From the NCBI RefSeq assembly GCF_016765655.2, contig NZ_CP086106.1, forward strand, positions 1,300,501-1,364,500: DNA of 64,000 bases, in the 5' to 3' direction. Below the pieces are notes generated by a model. That model searched no databases. It was not told the DNA's origin and worked only from the letters and a program-made list of their open reading frames with translations. Shown in pieces: positions 58,335 through 64,000 of the stretch. Every line of letters starts with the position of its first letter. Within the stretch, counting starts at the first letter, position 1. The position numbers were made by a program, and so were the translations under genes. The DNA comes from Skermanella mucosa. Its GTDB lineage: Bacteria > Pseudomonadota > Alphaproteobacteria > Azospirillales > Azospirillaceae.

Positions 58335-58712
58335 ATGAACCGACGTGAACTCCTCGCCACTGCCACTGCCACTGCCACTGCCGCGGCGGTCCTGCTGTGC
58401 GGCTCGCCGGGACCGGCCCGCGCCGCCGCCCTGCCGGAAGCCCGGCGGCTGCTCGCCCTGCTGCGCTCCCCGGCGGCGGCCCGCCGCATCGGCCGGGCAT
58501 ACCTGGAAACGGCGGCGGACGAAGCGGACCCGGCCAAGCTGGTCACGCTCATCGTGGGCGACGGCGCGGATGGCGGGACTGCGGACGGCGACCTGCTCCG
58601 GCACGTGGCCGAACGCCAGCGGGCCGACTTCGCCGCGGGCCGGACGGTCAAGCTCGACGGCTGGGTGCTGTCCCGCACCGAGGCCCGCCTGTACGCCCTT
58701 GCCGCGGTCTAG
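58335..58712 (+). CDS. Small Tat-signal protein, possible partner of the GMC oxidoreductase
   Basis: ATG 58335 gives 125 residues that start NRRELLATATATATAAAVLL, a twin-arginine signal ending near ARAAA. The mature part is helical with DFAAGRTVKLDGWVLSRTEARLYAL, a pattern seen in small proteins next to GMC enzymes. Membrane-bound sugar dehydrogenases such as fructose and sorbitol dehydrogenase use a Tat-exported small subunit to carry the flavoprotein across; that role is inferred. It lies 45 bp after the GMC stop. Confidence 0.75.
   Translation: MNRRELLATATATATAAAVLLCGSPGPARAAALPEARRLLALLRSPAAARRIGRAYLETAADEADPAKLVTLIVGDGADGGTADGDLLRHVAERQRADFAAGRTVKLDGWVLSRTEARLYALAAV
58356..58382 (+). 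repeat. Hexanucleotide microsatellite in the Tat signal
   Basis: GCCACT is repeated four times, followed by GCC. It encodes alternating Ala-Thr in the hydrophobic core of the signal peptide. Slippage would change length by two residues without shifting the frame. Confidence 0.85.
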
Positions 58713-58744
58713 AGTGGTTCCACGGCCTGCCGTTCCACTCGTCG

Positions 58745-58774
58745 CGATGCGTTGGGCCGTGGCCCAACGCATCG
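58745..58774. repeat. Perfect 14-bp inverted repeat
   Basis: CGATGCGTTGGGCC and GGCCCAACGCATCG are separated by GT. It lies 33 bp after the stop of the Tat protein gene and could be its terminator, or a member of a dispersed palindromic repeat family. No T-run follows. Confidence 0.7.
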
Positions 58775-58799
58775 GTTCGGCTGCCCCGGGCGGGTCAAG

Positions 58800-59011
58800 C
58801 TGATCGGGTACCGCGCTAACGGGGGCGACGCGAACGTAAATCAGGTTCTTGCCACAGATTACGGCGATGGACAAAGATACGGACCGGATCATCTGAGTAT
58901 ATCGCGGTCATCTGTGGCCAATTTTCTTCATCCCATGCCGGATGCTGGCCGGCCTGATAATGGAGTTTCCGACCGGGTCGACCCGATCCACACGACCTGA
59001 TCGGGTACCGC
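58800..59011. repeat. Direct-repeat-flanked block with inner inverted repeat
   Basis: CTGATCGGGTACCGC occurs at 58800-58814 and again at 58997-59011. Between them an imperfect 18-bp inverted repeat (GCCACAGATTACGGCGAT at 58851-58868 and its complement at 58901-58918, two mismatches) delimits a 68-bp unit. The block ends 15 bp from the 3' end of tRNA-Leu. It has the look of a small non-coding mobile remnant. The rest of the 314-bp gap shows nothing else. Confidence 0.55.
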
Positions 59012-59026
59012 TCTGGGTCTCCCGAC

Positions 59027-59112
59027 TGGTGCCCGCTGCCGGGATCGAACCGGCACGACCAAAGGTCGAGGGATTTTAAGTCCCTTGCGTCTACCAATTC
59101 CGCCAAGCGGGC
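59027..59112 (-). tRNA. tRNA-Leu (anticodon UAA)
   Basis: Read on the minus strand the sequence begins GCCCGCTTGGCGGAATTGG and ends with a T arm (GGTTCGATCC), an acceptor strand AGCGGGC, discriminator A and encoded CCA. The anticodon loop is CTTAAAA with UAA at its centre. A long variable arm (TCGACCTTTGGTCGT) confirms the class II leucine type. It reads UUA and UUG codons. Confidence 0.95.
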
Positions 59113-59199
59113 ACGGGGGAGCAGCGAGACACCCTAATCCGCCCACGCACGCCCCGCAAGCATCTTGCCGAAGGCGGTTGCAAAGCCATCTAGCGGGGC

Positions 59200-59370
59200 A
59201 TGGACAACATCAATTGGCTCGGTCTGACATCCCTGCTGCTGGTCGCCATCTTGGTTGGACCGGCGGCCTTCCGCATGAACCGCGGCGGCGGGTGGCTGCC
59301 AAAGGTGGCTGTGTGGCTCGCGATCCTGGTCGGACTGATGTTCGCGTACGAGACCTTCGGGCCGTTCTGA
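59200..59370 (+). CDS. 56-residue two-helix membrane protein
   Basis: The frame from ATG 59200 encodes MDNINWLGLTSLLLVAILVG, a short loop with RMNRGGGW, a second helix (VAVWLAILVGLMFAY) and ETFGPF. GCGGGG lies just before the start. The two-helix layout resembles small proteins often found near tRNA genes in alphaproteobacteria. Unknown function. Confidence 0.6.
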   Translation: MDNINWLGLTSLLLVAILVGPAAFRMNRGGGWLPKVAVWLAILVGLMFAYETFGPF

Positions 59371-59387
59371 CCCGAAACCCCGTCCCG

Positions 59388-59636
59388 TCAGTCGTGGTCG
59401 AACATGCCGTTCATCGTCATGACGCCTATGGCGATGGCGACGGTCCCGAACGTCGCCATCAGTCCGAAGAACAGCAGCAGGATGGCAAGGACGCCGCCGT
59501 CGCTCTGCCCCATCAGGGTGCGCAGGCTGGCGATGTCGAGCAGCAGCAGGCCCATTCCCAGCACGCCGCCGCCCGCCGCACCGCTCGTCAGGTGCTTCAG
59601 AAGGAACATCACCAGGCGCTTCTCGAATGACCTCAT
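59388..59636 (-). CDS. Small two-helix membrane protein
   Basis: The 82-residue product starts MRSFEKRLVMFLLKHLTSGA and has two hydrophobic segments (GGGVLGMGLLLLDIASL and VLAILLLFFGLMATFGTVAIAIGVM). No family is recognised. It precedes the cinA-like gene on the same strand by 82 bp in reverse order, that is, it lies downstream of it, and is convergent with the 56-residue protein. Confidence 0.65.
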   Translation of the reverse strand: MRSFEKRLVMFLLKHLTSGAAGGGVLGMGLLLLDIASLRTLMGQSDGGVLAILLLFFGLMATFGTVAIAIGVMTMNGMFDHD

Positions 59637-59718
59637 GGAGAGGTAGGTGGGATGCCCAAGCCCTGCGTCAAACTGTCGCTGGCGTGATTCGCCGGAACCA
59701 GCCGTCAGTCTTACTCCC

Positions 59719-60489
59719 TCAGGAATACCCCACCGTGACCGACGGCTCGCCGCCCAGATCGCGGACCAGGGCCGCCACCTCTCCGGTCGCTTCCTCCAGC
59801 ATGGCCTCGTCGGTGCCGTGCAGGACCAGGCTGACGCCGTATTCCTTGTTCCGAAGATAGGGATAGCTGCCGATCTCGATCTCGGGGAATCGCTTCTGCA
59901 CGGCTTCCAGGCCTTCGGCCAGCGTTCCCTCCGGCAGGCCGCAGCTCACCGTCCGGGCCAGCATGCGGGCGCCGCCGCGCAGCCGGGGGAGCAGGTTTTC
60001 CACCATGCCCTGCATGATCATCGGCACGCCGGCCAGCACGAAAACATTGCCGATCTGGAAGCCGGGAGCCTTGCTGACGGGGTTGTCGATCAGGATTCCC
60101 CCGGCCGGGACATTGGCCATGCGCAGGCGCGCCTCGTTGATCTGGTCCGTCTTGTAGTGGGCCTGCAGCCGCGCGACCGCCTCGGCGTTCCGTTCCAGCG
60201 CCACGCCGAACGCCTTCGCGATGCATTCCGACGTGATGTCGTCGTGGGTCGGGCCGATGCCGCCCGTGGTGAAGACATAGGTATAGCGGGCGCGCAGCGC
60301 GTTGACCGCGTCGATGATCTCGGCCTCCAGGTCGGGGACGACCCTGGCCTCGCGCAGGCGGATGCCGATGCCGTTCAGCTTCTCCGCCAGGAAGGGCAGG
60401 TTGGCATCCTTGGTCCGCCCCGACAGGATCTCGTTGCCGATGATGAGCAGGGCGGCGGTGACGTCCGCCTCCCGGGTTTGCTGGGTCAT
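59719..60489 (-). CDS. CinA-type molybdopterin-binding-fold protein
   Basis: The 256-residue protein starts at ATG 60489. It has the MoCF-binding fold marks LLIIGNEILSGRTKDAN and TTGGIGPTHDDIT, then a C-terminal half (AGVPMIMQGMVENLLPRL and later YPYLRNKEYGVSLVLHGTD). This is the short CinA form without the C-terminal nicotinamide-nucleotide deamidase domain. It may hydrolyse ADP-ribose-like nucleotides, as full CinA proteins do in their N-terminal domain. A longer open frame upstream is a shadow of the kinase gene. Confidence 0.9.
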   Translation of the reverse strand: MTQQTREADVTAALLIIGNEILSGRTKDANLPFLAEKLNGIGIRLREARVVPDLEAEIIDAVNALRARYTYVFTTGGIGPTHDDITSECIAKAFGVALERNAEAVARLQAHYKTDQINEARLRMANVPAGGILIDNPVSKAPGFQIGNVFVLAGVPMIMQGMVENLLPRLRGGARMLARTVSCGLPEGTLAEGLEAVQKRFPEIEIGSYPYLRNKEYGVSLVLHGTDEAMLEEATGEVAALVRDLGGEPSVTVGYS

Positions 60490-60596
60490 GGTCGCGCTTC
60501 TTCCCTGGTTCGCTGTGCCGGCTCGAACGTCGATCCCGGTGCAACAGGCCTCGGACTGGAAAGTCGGGGATATGCTCGCCGATGGCAAGCGTCCGG

Positions 60597-62741
60597 TCAG
60601 CGCTGGTCCAGCATGCGGCGCACCGTTTGTGCCAGTATCCCGGCTTCGACAGGCTTGATCAGGATCTGCCCGATCTCCGGGTCCAGGCCCAGCTCGGTGA
60701 CCGGATCGCCGTAGCCACTGCACAGGATCACCGGCAGCCGAGGGAAATCCTCCGCCAGCCGGGCCGCCAGCTCCTGGCCCGACATTCCCGGCATCATCTG
60801 GTCGGAAATCACGAGGTCCCAGGCGCCCGGCTCCTCGCGGATCACGGACAGCGCCTCCTCCGCGCTGATGCAGCAGCCGACCTCGTAGCCCAGCCGCTCC
60901 AGGCCCTGGGCGATCACGCTGGACACCATGTCCTCGTCGTCGACGATCAGGATGCGCTCGCTGCCGCGCGGCGCGTTGGCCGCCCAGTGGGCCTGCTCGA
61001 CCACGGCGCCCTCCAGGGTCGGCAGGTAGACCTGGAAGCGGGTTCCCTCGCCGGGCTTGCTCTCGACCATCATCGCGCCGCGATGGGCGCTGACGATGCC
61101 GTGCACGGCGGCCAGCCCGAGCCCGGTGCCCTTGCCGATGCCCTTGGTGGTGAAGAAGGGCTCCAGCATGCGCCCCATCACCTCGACCGGCATCCCGGAT
61201 CCGTTGTCGGACACGGTCAGCCGCACGTAGCGGACCGGATGGTCCCGGTTGATCGGCAGCACGCCGATCCACATGCAGGTCGAGCCGGGACGCTCGCCGG
61301 GACCCATCCGGGCCGGTATCAGGTCGCCCCGCAGGTCCAGCGCCTCGCGCAGCCCCTCCGCGCAGCCGCCGTCCAGGGTCGGCATGTCGATCTCCAGCGC
61401 CAGTTCCCCCGGCCCGGTGCCGATCGCGTCGGCCGCGTTGACGCACAGGTTCATCAGGACCTGGCTCATCTGGGTCGGGTTGGCGTGGACCAGCGCCGAA
61501 ACCGCGTCGACGCGGCAGGTCAGGTTGATCGACTTGGGCAGGGTCGCGCGCAGCAGGGCGACCGTCTCGTCCAGCACCGCGATCATGTTGACGGTCTCGC
61601 GCTCCACGCCCTCGGACCGGCTGAAGGCCAGGATCTGCTGGACCAGCCGCTTGGCGCGCTCGCCCGCGACCATCAGCTGCACGGCGAATTCGTGCTCCGG
61701 CGCGGCCGGGTCGAGATCCTCGACCAGGAACGAGGCGTAGCCCATCATGGCGGCCAGGATATTGTTGAAGTCGTGGGCGATGCCGCCGGCCAGCCGGCCG
61801 ATCGCCTCCAGCTTCTGGGCTTGGTGGAACTGCTCGGTCAGCCGGGCGCGTTCTTCCTCGGCGCGCCGGCGTTCGCTGATGTCGCGCACGATGTAGACCA
61901 TGCCGCCGTCGTCGAGCGCGGTCAGCGTCAGGTCCTGGGCGAAGGTGCTGCCGTCGCGGCGGCGGCCGGTCACCTCCCCGCGCCAGCGCCCCTCCTCGAT
62001 CAGGCGGGGCAGCGCGTCGGACTGCAGGTGGATCCGCTCGGCGGCGGCGTAGAGCGACAGCCAGCTCCGACCCAGCAGGTCGCGGGTGTCGTCGAAGCCG
62101 TGCATGCGGGCATGGCTGTCGTTCAGGTAGGTGAAGGTGCCCGCCTGGTCGAGGATCGCGACGCCGTCGGCCGACGCCTCCAGCGCCGTCAGCCGGTGCC
62201 GCAGCAGGTGTTCGGCCTGCTTCTGGGCCGTGATGTCGGTAAAGACGCTGACGGTGTCTCCCCCCGCCGTGCGGCGGCGATCGATCAGGAGCACCCGGCC
62301 GTCGCCCAGCGTCTCCTCCCACGGCGCATCGCGGGGGGCGGATGCGGGGGACGGCGCCGGCGCAAGCTCCCCGCGCGCGCCGAGATACTCCGCGTTGCCG
62401 AATACCACCGCGCCGGCGGCATCCAGCAGCATGAAGCCTCCCGGAACCGAGTCGATCGCTTCCCGCAGCCGCGTCAGGGAGGCCATGGCTGACGCCTCCG
62501 CCCGCCGACCGGCTTGGCCGCGGCGCTCGGCATCCCGTGCCCGTCGCCAGAGGGCGAGAGCCGCCGCCGCGCCGATGCCCAGGCCGATCGCCAGGCCTTC
62601 CATCGTCGGCCAGTCGGCGATGCCGGCCAGCGTCAGTCCCGCCATCGCCGATGCCAGGATCGCGCAGGCGACCGGGGCCGACCATGATGCCCGGGGCTGC
62701 CCCAGCCCCTCGTCTGGGTGATCCGCGCGCTGGGTCGTCAC
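60597..62741 (-). CDS. Membrane-anchored PAS hybrid histidine kinase
   Basis: The GTG at 62741 overlaps the upstream regulator by 4 bp. The 714-residue protein has two N-terminal membrane helices (about 20-40 and 47-65), two PAS domains (about 88-175 and 180-300), a HisKA with [15 protein letters not shown], an ATPase domain ([30 protein letters not shown]) and a C-terminal receiver with [13 protein letters not shown]. About 55 extra residues, including a Cys, lie between the N and G1 boxes. The IAHDFNN type usually phosphorylates its own or a nearby receiver. Confidence 0.93.
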   Translation of the reverse strand: MTTQRADHPDEGLGQPRASWSAPVACAILASAMAGLTLAGIADWPTMEGLAIGLGIGAAAALALWRRARDAERRGQAGRRAEASAMASLTRLREAIDSVPGGFMLLDAAGAVVFGNAEYLGARGELAPAPSPASAPRDAPWEETLGDGRVLLIDRRRTAGGDTVSVFTDITAQKQAEHLLRHRLTALEASADGVAILDQAGTFTYLNDSHARMHGFDDTRDLLGRSWLSLYAAAERIHLQSDALPRLIEEGRWRGEVTGRRRDGSTFAQDLTLTALDDGGMVYIVRDISERRRAEEERARLTEQFHQAQKLEAIGRLAGGIAHDFNNILAAMMGYASFLVEDLDPAAPEHEFAVQLMVAGERAKRLVQQILAFSRSEGVERETVNMIAVLDETVALLRATLPKSINLTCRVDAVSALVHANPTQMSQVLMNLCVNAADAIGTGPGELALEIDMPTLDGGCAEGLREALDLRGDLIPARMGPGERPGSTCMWIGVLPINRDHPVRYVRLTVSDNGSGMPVEVMGRMLEPFFTTKGIGKGTGLGLAAVHGIVSAHRGAMMVESKPGEGTRFQVYLPTLEGAVVEQAHWAANAPRGSERILIVDDEDMVSSVIAQGLERLGYEVGCCISAEEALSVIREEPGAWDLVISDQMMPGMSGQELAARLAEDFPRLPVILCSGYGDPVTELGLDPEIGQILIKPVEAGILAQTVRRMLDQR

Positions 62742-63361
62742 TGCAGTCGGCGCGCCTCCTGCGCCCGCAGCGCGGCCTGGGTCCGGTTCTTGGCGCCCAG
62801 CTTGCGGCAGATGCCGCGGATATGCAGCTTGATGGTGACTTCCTGAAGCTCCAGGGCGCGGGCGATCTCCTTGTTGGACCAGCCTTTCTCGAGGTACTGG
62901 AGGACCTCCCGCTCGCGCTGGGTCAGCAGGGCGTGGCCGTCTGCCTCGGCGGCCTCATAGGCCGGGGCGTCCACCGCGCCGAAAGGGACGAACTTCTCCC
63001 CCGCCATGATCAGGCGGATCGCCGAGACCAGCGCCGGGCCGGTAAGCGTCTTCGGCAGGAAGCCCTGCGCGCCCAGGTCGATCGCGGTCCGCACGTCCTC
63101 GTGGCTGGCGCCGCCGGACATGATCACCACGGGAACGTCGGGAAGCCGTTCGCGCATCCTGCGCAGCCCGTCCAGCCCGTCCATCCCGGGCATCCTCAGG
63201 TCGAGGATGACCAGGGCGAAGTCGCCGGCTTCATCGACCGCCTTGTAAGCCGTGGTGAAGCTGTCGACCGACACGATCTCGGCGTCGGGCTCCAAGCGTT
63301 CGATATAGCTTTTCAGCGCATCCCGAACCATGTTGTGGTCGTCGGCGAGCAGAATACGCAT
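62738..63361 (-). CDS. NarL/FixJ-type response regulator
   Basis: ATG 63361 gives 207 residues; a TTG three codons earlier is also open. The receiver has MRILLADDHNMVRDAL, phospho-Asp in LVILDLRMPGMDG and LPKTLTGPAL. The LuxR-type helix-turn-helix is LTQREREVLQYLEKGWSNKEIARALELQEVTIKLHI. It lies first in a two-gene operon with the hybrid kinase (GTGA overlap), so it is probably the output of that kinase. Targets are unknown. Confidence 0.93.
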   Translation of the reverse strand: MRILLADDHNMVRDALKSYIERLEPDAEIVSVDSFTTAYKAVDEAGDFALVILDLRMPGMDGLDGLRRMRERLPDVPVVIMSGGASHEDVRTAIDLGAQGFLPKTLTGPALVSAIRLIMAGEKFVPFGAVDAPAYEAAEADGHALLTQREREVLQYLEKGWSNKEIARALELQEVTIKLHIRGICRKLGAKNRTQAALRAQEARRLQ

Positions 63362-63494
63362 GCTAAGCAATCCCGAGGTACGAGTTGCTTCAGCTATATC
63401 ATAAAAAGTTAGTCAAACCTTACTTGAGTCCCCGGAAACCTATACGAAAGTTTGAGGTGGTCCGAGGCCCGGCGGAAGGGCGGAAGCGGTTGCC

Positions 63495-64000
63495 ATGATC
63501 CTTCCGGACGTCCTTGCCCCCGGCCTCGACCTCGTGCTGTGCGGGACCGCGCCCAGCCGCGCCTCCAAGGAGGCGGCGGCCTATTACGCCATGCCGGGAA
63601 ACCGGTTCTGGCCGACGCTGCACCTCGTCGGCCTGACGCCCCGATTGCTGAAGCCCCATGAATACGGGGAGGTTATCCGGTACGGGCTGGGACTGACCGA
63701 CCTGTGCAAGACCGAATGGGGCAGCGACCAGGAGCTGACGAAACACTGTTTCGACGTCTCCGGCTTCGTCGCCAAGATCGACCGCTGCAGGCCGGCCGCG
63801 GTCGCCTTCGACAGCAAGAACGCCGGCAAGACCTTCTTCCGGCGTGCTTCCGTCCGGTACGGCCTCCAGGATGAGACCCTGTTCGGCGCCGCGATCTTCA
63901 TCGTGCCGTCGCCGTCGGGCCGCGCGCGCAGCCACTGGGACACGGCGCCCTGGCAGGAATTGGGCGAGTTCGTGGCCCGGCGCCGCGCCGCCCGCGGTTC
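63495..64000 (+). CDS. Mug/UDG-superfamily uracil/thymine DNA glycosylase (3' end beyond window)
   Basis: The frame opens at ATG 63495 and remains open to the right edge (168 codons). It reads LVLCGTAPSRASKEAAAYYAMPGNRFWPTL, then LTDLCKTEWGSDQEL, and IVPSPSGRARSHWDTAPW, which correspond to the two active-site motifs and the base-binding region of family 2 (Mug/TDG) glycosylases. They remove uracil or thymine opposite G. Motif 1 is GTAPS in place of the GINPG of E. coli Mug, where Asn is catalytic, a known type of variation in the superfamily. Confidence 0.88.
   Translation, partial: MILPDVLAPGLDLVLCGTAPSRASKEAAAYYAMPGNRFWPTLHLVGLTPRLLKPHEYGEVIRYGLGLTDLCKTEWGSDQELTKHCFDVSGFVAKIDRCRPAAVAFDSKNAGKTFFRRASVRYGLQDETLFGAAIFIVPSPSGRARSHWDTAPWQELGEFVARRRAARG

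Noticed and set aside
58800-59011. Direct repeats as att sites of an island integrated at tRNA-Leu
   Set aside because: The repeats do not match the tRNA 3' end and enclose less than 200 bp without an integrase; a small repeat unit is the better reading.
58816-59106. Open frame on the minus strand starting MAELVDARDLKSL
   Set aside because: This is the familiar false gene produced by reading through a leucine tRNA; the first part is the tRNA-Leu sequence itself.

Overview
The window is 64 kb of GC-rich DNA from an alphaproteobacterium, most likely of the Rhodospirillales/Azospirillaceae type (Azospirillum- or Skermanella-like). This is inferred from the gene content: an RpoH with an RpoH box, an ATP12-type F1 assembly chaperone, a fused malic enzyme-phosphotransacetylase MaeB, PAS-rich sensor proteins, DUF2382 stress proteins, and the order secY-adk-rpsM-rpsK-rpoA-rplQ. 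No plasmid, phage, CRISPR or complete insertion sequence was seen, so it reads as core chromosome with small accessory patches.

Layout. 1-2710 (minus): end of a polysaccharide export cluster (Wzm permease, Wzt ATPase, FkbM methyltransferase cut by the edge). 3098-10364 (plus): a PAS-GGDEF-EAL c-di-GMP enzyme, a Nudix hydrolase, MaeB and the MgtE magnesium channel. 10398-16106: HAD phosphatase, the heat-shock sigma factor RpoH with its own sigma-32-like promoter, a rhomboid protease, a choice-of-anchor I protein and a lone receiver domain. 16379-35443 (plus): the whole ribosomal block, rpsL-rpsG-fusA-tuf, the S10 and spc operons, secY, adk, and rpsM-rpsK-rpoA-rplQ, with two clear vegetative promoters, several intercistronic hairpins and a final terminator. 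35482-42811 (plus): a Cys-rich lipoprotein, a Deg-type periplasmic protease, RarA, a DUF429-like protein, a FluC fluoride channel, a pseudouridine synthase, a HAD phosphatase, the ATP12 chaperone and an SCP2 protein, many overlapping by 4 bp. 42783-44030: two wrecked genes, a headless LysR regulator and a frameshifted AtuA-like gene, broken at a common junction. 44393-49743: a four-PAS hybrid kinase and a TPR-GT61 glycosyltransferase. 49757-52663 (minus): a probable envelope or general-stress operon (small TM protein, two DUF2382 proteins, YihY). 53036-54679: HU and a few mini-proteins. 54724-58712: a GT2 glycosyltransferase, a 950-bp AT-rich gap with a perfect palindrome, and a GMC oxidoreductase with a Tat-exported companion. 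58745-59112: repeats and tRNA-Leu(UAA). 59200-64000: small membrane proteins, a CinA-type protein, a response regulator-hybrid kinase pair and a uracil-DNA glycosylase cut by the right edge.

The most striking observation is the fusA gene at its normal place in the str operon. Its product has full length and all EF-G domains, but the P-loop Lys is Arg (residue 23), the G3 motif DTPGH is DTPSH (Ser85), the normally conserved segment before switch I is rewritten, and the glycine-rich loop of domain IV is lost. Its Shine-Dalgarno is also weak compared with its neighbours. This looks like a GTPase-altered EF-G paralogue sitting where the housekeeping copy should be. Other leads are matching Arg-Gly/acidic tails on ribosomal proteins S3 and S5, a 16-bp inverted repeat just before rpoA, and the paired lysR/atuA decay.
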